In this document: in pieces, positions 25,015 through 36,072 of the stretch
Position numbering within the stretch: position 1 is the stretch's first letter
How the letters are laid out: every line of letters starts with the position of its first letter
DNA from: Lomentospora prolificans
Lineage: Eukaryota > Ascomycota > Sordariomycetes > Microascales > Microascaceae
Length of the DNA stretch: 64,000 nucleotides
Assembly: GCA_029532625.1 (NCBI GenBank)
Contig: JARFXM010000009.1
Coordinates: forward strand, 1,674,001 to 1,738,000
Direction of reading: 5' to 3'
Notes under the pieces: generated by a model
Told to the model about the DNA's origin: nothing
The model's input: the letters and a program-made list of their open reading frames with translations, nothing else
Databases searched by the model: none
Position numbers and translations under genes: made by a program

Positions 25015-25603
25015 CGCAGCTTAAGCAAGAGAGGAACCGGAGACGCGCATGAAAAGGAGTTTACTGTGTTCGAGCGTGGTGGAGGAGCCTAGATTGCATC
25101 AATTGAGAGGAAATAATTTGGATTCAGCCTTGCGTTGAACTGTCAGCTAAAAGTGTTGCTTCCTGGATTATGTAATCACGCCCAGCTGTCAACATCCACT
25201 CCATGCTAATCAGTTCATCAGATGAAAAGATACCATGACTGGAGATTCGAGGAGCATTCTACTATACTAGTAAATAGAACCGGCGATAAAGGGGCCATTG
25301 GAACTACGAGAGCGATGGTAGATCCCGCCGCAGTTTCGGTTTGGGGGCTGAAGCTAGCCTTGTAGGCCCAGTACAAATGCAGTCAATGATAGCGTTCACC
25401 AGTCCAAGCGCGATGGCGAAAACATACACGCAAATAAACGGATAAGCAATGATACAACAAAACACGTTGATTCGGTTTAAACCCCGTGATTAAGGTGGAG
25501 CGCGTGTCCTCATGCTCCCAGCCCAATTGTCTAACTGATGTACATGATAAAACTTTCATGAGCGTGGTCGTATAACCAGCACCAGACGCTGCAGCAACTG
25601 AGT
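25015..25603. other. Intergenic: PRP45 promoter and 3' flank of the p24 gene
   Basis: 589 nt between two minus-strand genes. No gene or notable repeat is seen. Confidence 0.6.
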
Positions 25604-26464
25604 TTATACGTAACCCTTCCTTGCTCCCTAAAACTAGTCAGCACCATTGCACCACCAGGGCACCATAATCAATGGGTCAGGTGGGAAGCACATACCTGGA
25701 AGAAGAACCTAACAATAAAAACTTGCAAAGCCCCCATACAAACGATTAGGCAACATTGAACCAAGCTGAAGTTTACAATCCTCTGCTCGGTGCTGCGAAC
25801 GGTACTAAAGTTTCGGTTCTCACGTGTGCGGAAATATTTCTGGTTTCGAGAGATGGTAGAAAGTTGACTCGAGATCTTATAAACAGACTCTTCCAGGAGA
25901 GAGGTATGCTCGGGGCTCGTTCCTTGCTTTGACGGCAGCTCAGCCCTAGCTTCATTTTCGACCTAGACGCGAGTGTTGTTAGCATGGTAGTACATGCCAA
26001 TTCGCATGGGTTTGTGAATCGCGTAAAGGTTGTGGATCCTACCGAGATCTCAAAGTCGACAAACTTGTCAGCGAATGTGCTCATTTCGTTGCTGAAGCAG
26101 AATTCGTAGTCTCCGGGGAAATTGGCCGTGAAGACAAAATCACCCTGGCGCTCCTTCTCCCCGTTCAGTATCACTTTACCACCAGGGCCGGTAACGATGT
26201 AGTCGACATCGAAGGAACCACCAGATTGAACCTATGATAGAATTGTGTCAGTTGCCTGCTCTTTAGAATGGTAAAAATATGATAACAGAGAGTTTGGGGG
26301 AAGTAGCGCACCGCAAAATAGAAGGCAATCTTCTCAGCTTCTTTCTTTGTCACGGAATAGAAACATGCTTTCTCACTCGAGCCAAGCTTATAAGTCAAAG
26401 CTGTAGCGGCCGCTTCAGATACAAGCAGCGATATAATGCTGCAAACCAACAGTGAAAGCTTCAT
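25604..26464 (-). CDS. p24/emp24 GOLD-domain cargo receptor (Erp-like)
   Basis: A type I membrane protein of COPII/COPI vesicles that sorts GPI-anchored and other cargo between ER and Golgi. The ATG at 26464 gives a signal peptide (MKLSLLVCSIISLLVSEAAA). The GOLD domain follows with KACFYSVTKKEAEKIAFYFA, SFDVDYIVTGPGGKVI and GDYEFCFSNEMSTFADKFVD; the two cysteines form the family disulphide. A coiled-coil segment leads to NQKYFRTRENRNFSTVRSTE, a block shared by p24 members, and then a membrane helix (FSLVQCCLIVCMGALQVFIV). After a last intron the tail is FFQGARKGYV, a short cytosolic signal of the Phe-Phe type. Three introns fit the frame. The exact yeast paralog (Erp1-Erp6) cannot be chosen from the sequence. 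Confidence 0.9.
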
Positions 26465-27141
26465 GATGCCGTGGGACTGGTTTTCGACGATTCTAGGTGG
26501 GTGATGTCGGGGTCTGGGGAAGGTTCTTAAAGACAACAGCCAAATTTCCAGGGGCCACGCATCAACTTTTGGCCCGACACATGGATTGCTTGGTATACAG
26601 TGTCACACTGTAATCGCGAAATCCCCTGTCTATAACCATACACAGGAAGCATTAAAGCTGTACGCTTGTGGCTAAATGTGGCATTTCTACTCTGTGGCGC
26701 AGCATGGAGAAGTCGAGAGTTCCAGCCGAAGAGACAAAGAGGTTGAACTCCTTAAGCCCCGTTTCGGCTTCCTTAATAACGTCAGCTGAGCCGAACTGAG
26801 GCGATCGCATTACATCATCCCTTTGTCCAGGCGCGAGTCCAGTCATGTCACAACAACCACAGCTGCTCTCCGCGAAAACTATCTGATGAACGACCGAACC
26901 TAAAGCTAGGAATTTTGCAGTCTGTAGCTCCTCATGCAGTGATAACTATTTCTGATAGGGTATGTTATCTAATATAATGCCCTTAGCCATCTGCTTCTAA
27001 ACCGTCCTTCTAGTTGTCTTTTCAGCAGTCTCATGAGTGTTCATGCTTCTTCGCACGCTTGAATTGAGGCACCTATCAAAGCTTCCACTACACGCGCGCC
27101 TTAGTTGAGATCTTATACCAAGTCTTCGGGTTTTCCTTGCC
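26465..27141. other. Bidirectional promoter region, p24 gene / PhoD-like gene
   Basis: 677 nt between divergent starts. A 64-codon frame on the minus strand (26652-26846) starts with ATG but shows no recognisable similarity. Confidence 0.55.
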
Positions 27142-29251
27142 ATGACTCTACAACTGACATTAACAGGGCTTACGTCTGTCGCCCTCAGAATCCTATCGTA
27201 TCTATTTCTCCGATGGGTATAGCATTCGAACTCAAATCAATTGATTTATTCCCGGCCTTGCTAACTCTTTTCCATGAACATCAGTTTCCTGGCCCGGTAC
27301 GTGCGAGTCGTCTTCTCTCTATCTGTTCTATATTCCTTCGCGGAAGTCAGAAACAAGAATCTGTTCCAGTCCCATCTGACAGCTGTTGGCTATCCAGGCT
27401 ACGGTCCCTGCGACGATATTCACACTATTTGCCGTTTACGTTCCCTCCTTCGTTCGTAGTTACCTGTCGGAGTTCCAATACGATGTCGTCGAAGATGAAA
27501 TCGATATCTCGGTTGAAGAATACGGCAATAGTGATCAAGTGACCGCTGAAAACCTAGCAGAGCAACCGGAGAGGGCTGCACAAGTTAAGATACAGGAAAC
27601 CGCCGTTTTGTCACGCAGATCAAGTCGACCATTTCGCACTCTCTTGGTGGGAACTCCAAGTCCGACAAGTACATTTTTATCAATGGCGACTTTCCTCATC
27701 AACCTCGCTATTGTTCTCATGAGCGCCGATTTCCTCCTCTCAACGCGACTATACTACCCCAGTGATGATGTCTCGTTCGTCCGCTTGGGCCACGTGTCGC
27801 ACAGCGAGGCCAACTTTCTTATTCGTGAGCCTGACGCTTCAAAGTTGCCCCTTGCGCTCGACATCCGGATAAAGGACCCTCAACCGCCCTTCGATAACAC
27901 CCGCTGGCAGAGGGGGGTGAAGTTTGGCGGATCTCTAACGACACGGACTTCACTGTTCCCCTAACAGTTCCGCTCAGCCACGCCCACCAACGGGTGTATG
28001 AGTGGAAGACCTCCAACAACCACTCTGGAGAATTCTTGGCTCCTCCGCGCCCGGGACAAACCTCAGAGTACCACGGCGGGAACTTTACCTTCCTCGCAAC
28101 TTCTTGTATACTCCCGCGATTTCCTTATAGTCCGTCGAACCAACCATTAGCTATTCCAGGACTCAGGAATCTGGCCAAAACCCTGCCGTCCCTCAGTGCC
28201 CAATTTATGCTCTTCATGGGTGATTTCATATACATTGATGTCCCCCGGCGCTTTGGTAAGACTAAAGAAGACTACCTTCAGAAATACCGACAGGTATACG
28301 CCTCGCCTGACTGGCTTCCTGTTTCCCAAAATCTGAGCTGGATCCACGTGCTCGATGACCACGAAATCGAGAACGACTGGTCGTCAAATACGACAGGCGT
28401 CTATCACACTGCCTTCGAACCGTGGCAGATCTACAACAGTGCCGTTAATCCGCCGCGTGCTAAAATTGCCGGTTCAAGTCTCGAAAGAGAGAGTGCCACC
28501 TACTTCGAGTTTACTCAAGGACCAGCCTCATTTTTCCTGCTCGACACTCGTTCCTACCGCTCGAGAAATGACGCATCTGCTACGGATACCGAGAAGACTA
28601 TGCTCGGTAGAGAACAGCTAGACGACTTCCTTGCGTGGCTCAAACGGCCCGAACCCCAAGGGGTTAACTGGAAGATCGTTGCTTCTTCTGTCCCGTTCAC
28701 AAAGAATTGGCCCGTGAACAACAAGGATACCTGGGGTGGCTTTCTCTCTGAAAGATCGCGTGTGCTTGAAGCCATGTGGGAAGCAGGCTCGCGAGGGATG
28801 GGAGTCGTGATTGTTTCAGGGGACCGCCACGAATTCGCAGCGACAAAATTCCCCCCGCCACAGGATTCTAAGTGGGCGGAATCTGTGGCTCCTTACGAGT
28901 TTTCCGTCAGCCCTCTCAACCAGTTTGCCTTCCCTCTCCCAACTTACAAACAGACAGACGGGGAAGATGTCATGTTGAAGTATGGCGCGGTCTCCAAAGC
29001 TCATCCTCTCTTAATTTTTGGTTTTCATGGTTAACTGATTGACCAATAGATACATCAACCGGGGTTCCTCTAAGTTTGGATCCCTAACCTTGTCGAATGT
29101 AGGGACTAAGGATAGCCAGAGTAGCCTTCATTTTCGCCTATTCATCGATGGAGACGAGCGGTGGAATATCACCATCCACTCTCCGCCGACACCTAAAAGC
29201 GACAAGAAAGCCAGTTCCTTTTGGAACCTGCTCAAAGGCTATGGCGCTTAG
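27142..29251 (+). pseudogene. PhoD-like membrane metallophosphatase with a frame break in a G run
   Basis: The ATG at 27142 starts MTLQLTLTGLTSVALRILS. Two introns (from the GTATAG after TTTCTCCGATGG and the GTACGT after CCTGGCCCG) join FLRWFPGP to ATVPATIFTLFAVYVPSF, giving an N-terminal membrane region. A second hydrophobic helix follows (TFLINLAIVLMSADFLL). The catalytic part has HGGNFTFLATSCILPRFPYS, FMGDFIYIDVP, the metal-binding LDDHEIENDW, FFLLDTRSYRS and VVIVSGDRHEFAATKF, all typical of PhoD-like phosphatases. A probable last intron (28974-29049, weak GTTGAA donor) joins to YINRGSSKFGSLTLSN. The frame is interrupted: it ends at 27964, whereas the correct continuation (GEVWRISNDTDFTVPLTVP) is in another frame from the six-G run at 27912-27917 onward. 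One missing base explains this. It may be a sequencing error, in which case the gene is intact. Confidence 0.72.
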
Positions 29252-30028
29252 GAGCTCCATAGATGGTTTGCCTCTCTCGTGCGCCGAAGCGCCCCAAAAT
29301 AGTAATCAGTAAATATCCTACGCCGCCGGGCTTGGTTTTGCAGGAATTGATCTCAGTAACGAGGAGCGGCGAGCTGTTGAAGACGGATAGTTTGATAAAT
29401 GTATCGAACCTCATCACAATACCGACTCCTTGGTATTGAAAATGTACTGAATAGCAACACCTGCCGCATTACATCAAATACAACCACAGTCTCGGCTCTT
29501 CGGTGAGAGTATACGGGTCGGTTATTTTATTTCCATCGTGGTTCTCACGATAATAGCGGGTGTGTTGTGTTTTCGTAGCGCGTGCGCTTGAAGTTGTGTT
29601 AACCTTGCCGAGGTTAGCGGCAACTGGATGGGAAATATCATCCCACTTGCCCCACACAGCTACCGCTACCCGCTTCCCGCGTCATAATTCATCGAGGATT
29701 CCACCTCTGTCCACAACGGCAGCGGCTCCGCAGGGCACGAGGTCATGCGATACAATTGCCTCGTCGTAGATTAAAGCAAAGTGGTTTCCCCCCCCCAATC
29801 GCTTTATATATATATATATATATTGATATCGATCGCTAGGTTTGGGCCAGTGTCGTGTTTGCTCTAGTTCGCAGTCTGCTGGAGAGGCATTTAGACGCAT
29901 TCCCATCCGACTCGTGTTCCCAACGGCCCCCGCACAGTTTGGAGCTACTTCGAAGGTGGACTTAGTCTGAACGACGGGGCTCGCGTGATATCCTCTTCCA
30001 GCAGTTAAGAAGTCATTTTGCTTTCAAC
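29252..30028. other. Intergenic: trimethyllysine dioxygenase promoter; TA microsatellite
   Basis: 777 nt. It holds a TA repeat (29805-29823) preceded by a C-rich run (29788-29796). No gene is recognised. Confidence 0.6.
29805..29823. repeat. (TA)n microsatellite, 19 nt
   Basis: Alternating T/A repeat about 205 nt upstream of the dioxygenase start codon. Confidence 0.9.
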
Positions 30029-31990
30029 ATGGCACCGTGGTCAAAGCCCCTCCGCTTTGCTGGAGAGTAAGAACGTCTCCTTCGCCCCTCTCGCCTTGTA
30101 ACACGGCCTATATCAAGCCTGGGCTAATGTCAAAAAGGGGCAGACTAAAGCTGAATTACCTGTACCGATCCCTGCGCAACATATCTACGGCCACTGGTCC
30201 GCATGAAGTCGCAATCGTAGACTCTGGCGTTGAAGTCACTTCAGCAGTTTCTAAGCTGAAGAGAACTACACTGTGAGGGCGGCAATGACTTTGAAGACAA
30301 CGGCGGCTTGAAATGTTGGCTAACCCAATGAATGAATGCTTCGGCCCGCCCGGCTCGCAGACCGCATCTTTGGCTCCGGTAAGTAATTCATGCTTTTGGT
30401 GCCATTTCCCTTCTCCCGGCCCGACGCAACGCCCCGGAGTGATATCAAGAAGCTAGAAGTGCTAAAACCACTAACTGTTCATTCGTAGAGACAACTGTCG
30501 TTGCACTTTGTGTATCAATCAAGACACGCGGCAGAGAAACTTTAACACATTTCATGTGTGATCTCACGATTCCCTCCTTAGGCGAAAACCTCTAATGGCT
30601 TCCTTTCTACAGATACCCAAAGATATCAAGCCTACAGAGCTGGTGAGCGGTCCCAATGGCCTCAGCGTTAAATGTACTATCCTTGTAACCGTCCCATGTT
30701 TGGATTACAAAAAGCCCGGCTCCTGACGAACAAGCTACTAGGGTCTGGGGATGGGCACGAAAGCCATTACACCTGGGATTTCCTTAACTTCTATCTGCAA
30801 AACGATAACAGAGTAGGCGAAGATGTTAGGTATGGAGTACCGGTTGCATTTTATTGCGTTTCGAAAAGATAAAGGCTAACACGGTAGCAGCTATCACCAC
30901 TGGGGGGCCGAAGTGGCCCTGGCCCCTCCAACGGTGGAATATGGTGCCGTGATGGAAGAGTCTGGCGGCGAAAAAGGCGTAGGGGCGCTAACCAAACTCA
31001 TTGTGAGTCGACTGCACGGCTTATCTTGTACCCCAAAACTGTAACTGATGAATCCTCTTGTGCCGCCAGCGCGAGTATGGTTTCGCCTTCGTGTCTAACT
31101 GCCCCCCCGACCCAGTTGCAACGGAAAACCTGCTCAAAAGAATCGCTTTTGTGAGGGTCACGCATTATGGGGGCTTCTACGATTTTATACCGGATCTTGC
31201 TCTTGCCGACACTGCCTATACTAACCTTGCACTTCCGGCACACACAGACACCACTTATTTCACCGACCCGGCAGGACTGCAGTCATTCCATCTCTTATCG
31301 CACGTATTCCCATCTTCGTCATCCGAGAAGAGAGACGAGCTCGGCGGCAAGTCCCTTCTTGTAGACGGGTTCCACGCCGCCAACATCTTGAAGAATGAGG
31401 ACCCCAAAGCCTTCGATGTCTTGTCTAAGGTGAGATTACCGTGGCATGCTAGCGGGAACCAGGGGATCACCATTGCGCCAGACCAGCGATATCCGGTCCT
31501 AGAACTCGACGAGGAGAGTGGTGGCATCCGTCGAGTCCGCTGGAACAATGACGACCGTGGAGTCGTGCCCTTTGACGGGGGAATATCCCCAACCGACTGG
31601 TACGACGCTGCTAGAAAGTGGCATTCCATATTAACTCGACCGGACGTGGAATACTGGACCCAGCTTCGGCCAGGCCAGCCACTCAGTAGGTGTTCCTCGC
31701 TACTATCGTATTACCGTGTTGAAGGACCGGAACGGCATGCTAATACAAGCACATAGTTTTCGACAACTGGAGGGTCCTCCACGGCCGGAGTGCTTTCGAA
31801 GGAGTGAGGAGAATATGCGGCGGTTACAGTATGTGCCCCTGTGAATATGGACGGAGCGTCTCGTACGCTGTCCACTTACTAACGTGACGACTAATTCGAT
31901 CCACACACAGTCAACCGAGATGATTTCATCTCTCGATGGAGAAACACAAACTTTCCTCGCGAAGCGGTCCTTAGCGAGGTCATTGGATAA
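30029..31990 (+). CDS. Trimethyllysine dioxygenase (carnitine biosynthesis; Fe(II)/2-oxoglutarate enzyme)
   Basis: Hydroxylates N6-trimethyllysine, the first step of carnitine synthesis, probably in mitochondria. The structure was read from splice sites: exon 1 30029-30066 (MAPWSKPLRFAGE), exon 2 30144-30272, an 18-nt exon 3 30361-30378 (PHLWLR), exon 4 30489-30555, and six more. The N-terminal zinc site is clear in HLWLRDNCRCTLCINQDTRQ. The TauD-like domain has YTWDFLNFYLQND, REYGFAFVSNCPPDP and VTHYGGFYDFIPDLALADTA. The iron ligands are in LPAHTDTTYFTDPAGLQSF (H-x-D) and VLHGRSAFEG (distal His). The end is INRDDFISRWRNTNFPREAV, then LSEVIG. About 425 residues. The close relative gamma-butyrobetaine dioxygenase is the main alternative; the AHTDTTYFTDPAGLQ block and the INRDDFISRWR tail favour the trimethyllysine enzyme. 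Confidence 0.88.
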
Positions 31991-33344
31991 AGGGGAGAAG
32001 AGTTAGGCGTTGGGGGGCTGTAGGTCGTCAATGTGAAAGCATCCGCGTTTGAGTCGTTGGTTCGTAGATTTTATGGCGATATTCGCAGATGAAAGAAGTA
32101 GCGCGTATCCCACTAGACAATTTGAAGTGTGGACAACGAGATGCTCTCTAGTAATGCCCTAGTACCGGCTACATGGCAATTGCGAGGTTATGTGGAGAGA
32201 AAACACGATCCCCAGCTACCGGGCGGAGCGTCCTTCTTGTATCAATTGATGCTTGGTATAGATACTGCTCCGCAAACGACAGGCGATAGTGGCAGCGCCT
32301 GCTTGCCAGATGAACAGACATTCGTACGGCCAGCCCTACTAAGGGCAAGCGCCATCCTAAGGGGGCATGGAGATATTAGAGGAGTGTGAGAAGAGTAGAA
32401 GAGATGAATTGATATCTTCAAAAAGAAGACGAGGTGAGATTCACTGTAAATGTAAGTGATACTAAAGCCTTCGCTGGGAAAGGAATGTCGAGAAAAAAGA
32501 CCGGCTCCCGGAAAACAAGCGGACCCATCGACGGATTAATTGCCAGCAATGGTAGAAATAACAGAAAACGTATTCTGGTAAATAAATGTCAGAATGCCGT
32601 TGCAGGCAGGAGGAACACGAGCTCGTCCCGCCTGAAAGGTAGGTACCCCTGATTTTACGGAACCTCGAAGGTACGTCTCAATCAAAGCCATGGCCAGCTG
32701 CTGGGGCCGTGCAGAGATTATAGGGCTAGTATTGGAGAGGCAGAGAAGGCGTTCCTAAGGACCAAGAGTACTCAATAGTACCTGTCACCCACGTGCGACA
32801 TAGCCCAGTCCGCCCCCGCCCCCGCCCAGGCAGGTTATCACGACGATTCAACCTCCTGAATGTGACATTCCTTGCTACTTTTTCATGTTGACAAGGATTC
32901 AGCTTTGATTTGGTCGAGCCGGATTTTTTTGTCTTCTTTCTTATACGCGACGCCCAACCATCTCCGAACCTCACTACTTCCATTCCCCACACCCTGCCTT
33001 CCGCTGTCTGGTCTCGACGCTATTACTCCTTGATCGCTTCGTTGGAGACCCAAACCGCCCGACTCTACCTTGCCTCCACGGCGAGCTCTCTTACCAGCCG
33101 GGATCGAGTCCACTCTCCCAGCTGGCTACACGCTCTCCTTCCCTCGCCACCCCTCGCCAGCCTTGCCTCCCCCACCGCCCACCTTCCTGACTGAGAGCGC
33201 CTGGACATTTTCGCTTTATCGGCGCCAAATTCTGACGGTCCTCCTTCGACCATTACTACACAGCCGCACACCCTGCGATCTCTCACGTTTCCTATAGTAT
33301 ACCGCTAGTTTTTTTCCCCTCTCTTCCGGCGGCAGCTTATCCCC
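31991..33344. other. Calcineurin A promoter and long pyrimidine-rich leader
   Basis: 1.35 kb upstream of calcineurin A. Visible elements are a CACGTG E-box-like site (32790-32795), a C-rich triplicated block (32811-32830) and CT-rich DNA from about 33000 to the ATG, typical of a long fungal 5' leader. Upstream open frames at 32129-32389 and 32910-33194 show no family resemblance. Confidence 0.5.
32811..32830. promoter_or_regulatory. C-rich triplicated block (potential G-quadruplex on the minus strand)
   Basis: Repeats of CGCCCC spaced by single bases give three to four G runs on the opposite strand. It lies about 520 nt upstream of the calcineurin ATG. A regulatory role is inference only. 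Confidence 0.35.
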
Positions 33345-35258
33345 ATGGACGCCGACGCCCCCGCCGCGCCCTCGGCGCCCATTTCCCAGGATGAGAGGCG
33401 CAACCTGCAGGTAGACAACGCAATCCGCGCAATACAGCAGAAGAAGCCCGTCCCGGAAATCGATTTTACCATCCATACCATGGAAGATGGCACGCAAGTG
33501 AGCACCCTTGAGCGTGTTTGCAAAGGTTAGTATCTGTGAAGCGACCGGACCCAGGCTAGGTTTGACTGTGAGCCTGGCAGAGCCCATCGCCACCGCTTGC
33601 TGGAGGAATTACATGCTTGCGGAACAAGACAATGGCTGACTCCAGTTGCTTCGCAATCTATAGATGTCCAGGCCCCCGCCACCAGCAAGCCGACCGATGA
33701 ACAGTTCTTCCACGATGAAACACAGACGAAGCCGAACATCACCTTCTTGAAGCAGCATTTCTACCGCGAAGGCCGTTTGACAGAGGAGCAGGCCTTGTGG
33801 ATTCTCCAGCGAGGCACTGAAATCCTGCGAGCAGAACCTAACCTGCTCGAGATGGACGCTCCCATCACCGTGTGCGGAGATGTCCACGGTCAGTACTACG
33901 ATCTGATGAAGCTGTTTGAAGTCGGCGGCGACCCTGCCGAGACCAGGTACCTATTCCTCGGCGATTATGTGGATCGAGGCTATTTCAGCATCGAATGTGT
34001 TTTATATCTCTGGGCTCTCAAGATCCATTACCCCAAAACCTTGTGGCTCCTCCGCGGCAACCACGAGTGCCGCCACTTGACTGATTATTTCACTTTCAAG
34101 CTAGAGTGTAAGCACAAGTATTCGGAAGCCATCTATGATGCTTGCATGGAGTCCTTCTGCTGCCTCCCCTTGGCTGCTGTCATGAACAAGCAATTCCTCT
34201 GTATTCATGGCGGTCTCAGCCCGGAGCTTCAAACTCTAGACGATCTCCGGCACATTGACCGCTTCCGGGAGCCGCCAACCCAGGGTCTCATGTGTGATAT
34301 CCTATGGGCGGACCCTCTTGAGGACTTTGGACAAGAGAAAACGAGCGAGTATTTCCTCCACAACCATGTCCGCGGTTGCTCCTATTTCTTCTCCTACCCC
34401 GCCGCCTGTGCTTTCCTCGAGAAGAATAACCTTCTCTCTATAATTCGAGCCCACGAAGCGCAGGACGCCGGGTATCGTATGTACAGGAAGACCCGCACCA
34501 CCGGGTTCCCTAGTGTCATGACCATCTTCTCGGCGCCAAACTACCTCGACGTCTACAACAATAAGGCCGCCGTCCTCAAATACGAGAACAACGTCATGAA
34601 TATCCGTCAGTTCAATTGCACCCCGCACCCCTACTGGCTACCAAACTTTATGGATGTCTTCACCTGGTCTCTTCCTTTCGTCGGCGAGAAGATTACCGAT
34701 ATGCTGATCGCTATTCTGAGCACGTGCTCGGAAGATGAGTTGAACAGCACGGACGAAACACCAACCTCCACCTCCCCTGGACCAGTATCGCCTCCCTTGT
34801 CTTCTCCCGATCCTGAATCGATAGAATTCAAGAGGCGTGCCATCAAGAACAAGATCCTCGCTATCGGCAGGCTATCTAGAGTATTCCAGGTCCTTCGCGA
34901 GGAATCCGAGCGTGTCACGGAGCTTAAAACAGTTTCGGGCGGCAGATTACCCGCCGGGACTCTCATGCTTGGAGCTGAGGGCATTAAGAACGCAATCAGC
35001 AGCTTCGAAGACGCAAGGAAGGTCGACTTGCAAAATGAAAGGCTTCCGCCTACTCACGAGGAGGTTGTCAGGCATCAAGAGGAGGAACGGACTGCCGCTC
35101 TCCAGAAGGCAGCGCACGAGGCAGAGAATGATAAGAAACTTCACCAGCTTTCCCGGAGACTGAGCACGTAAGTTCAAGGACATTCCTTCTCCAGTGCCAG
35201 CTACAATATAATCACTGACATGACTCGCCTCCCTAGTGATCGTAAGCCGCGATCGTGA
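33345..35258 (+). CDS. cnaA: Calcineurin catalytic subunit A (serine/threonine phosphatase 2B)
   Basis: A Ca2+/calmodulin-activated phosphatase that dephosphorylates Crz1-type factors and controls stress response and hyphal growth. There are three exons, 33345-33525, 33664-35167 and 35237-35258, coding 568 residues. The catalytic core has GDVHGQYYDLMKLFEVGG, LGDYVDRGYFSIECVLYLWA, LLRGNHECRHLTDYFTFK and SAPNYLDVYNNKAAVLKYEN, supplying the Fe-Zn ligands. The B-subunit-binding helix follows (PYWLPNFMDVFTWSLPFVGE). The calmodulin-binding region is IKNKILAIGRLSRVFQVLRE, and an autoinhibitory segment lies further on. The C-terminus is a charged coiled region ending LSTDRKPRS, the last residues coming from the 22-nt exon. 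The Pro-Ser-rich insert before the calmodulin site (TPTSTSPGPVSPPLSSPDP) is typical of fungal orthologs. Confidence 0.97.
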
Positions 35259-36072
35259 TGCTGTCTCTACACAAGCTCGATGACGCTCGGAAAAGTGAGC
35301 TATTTTTTTTTTTTTCCTTTCCTAAAAAAGAAAAATGATCGTCAAAGAGAGAGATATGAATGATTCGGTTACGGAGGGTTTTACGCAGCGGGCTTCCCCT
35401 TTTTTCCCTTCATTCTTGGCAGCCCGCTCCACATGAATAGTTAGTACATGCTCAAATGGTGAAACTCGACTCCCCGTCCTATTTTTATTTCTTTCTCTCT
35501 TTGCGAAGTCATGATTCCCGTGGTAAACGGCGCTCTATGCTAAGTGAGAAATCTGCCAATGATTTTGGGAGAAACGAAAAGAACATGTGATTATTCCTGC
35601 GTCCCGTCACATCATGGATACTCATCTAAGTTTGCAGGGGTGTACAGATGTATTACATGCGAAGGTCCAAGAAAACTTCCAAAGTGGTAGTGATTGTTTT
35701 TCATTTCGGTATGTAATTGACGGACACGGGGGAGAACGTCTCCGTAACTGCGGCCCCGCCCCTGGTTCTCTTCTTGTTCGGCGTTGCGTTTGTGGAGGGC
35801 CCTGTCGAGCTTCGATCTCTAGTCGTTCTTCTAAGCCTCCTATTCTCACTTGGTCGCCTTCGTCTTTATTGATCAGTGGGTTTATTGCATTTGTGGCGGC
35901 TATTATAGTCTCTTCCACTGTTTTCTAGTGTTGGCGTTAGATAGCCAGTGTCTTCTAGGGATTCTGGGGTTGTCTGTTTATTAGCTATGACGACCGCGGA
36001 CTGCTGGTGATCAGTTCGATTCCTTCGTGTTGCCACGGGTTCGGCGGGCGCACCTAATTTTGTATCTAGCTT
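35259..36072. other. Convergent intergenic region, calcineurin A / TFIIIC subunit
   Basis: 814 nt of shared 3' flank with a T13 run (35303-35315). A 98-codon frame on the minus strand (35622-35918) begins with GTG and is not supported as a gene. Confidence 0.55.

Noticed and set aside
35622..35918. 98-codon minus-strand frame between calcineurin and the TFIIIC gene
   Set aside because: It starts with GTG, has no family resemblance and sits in a convergent 3' flank.
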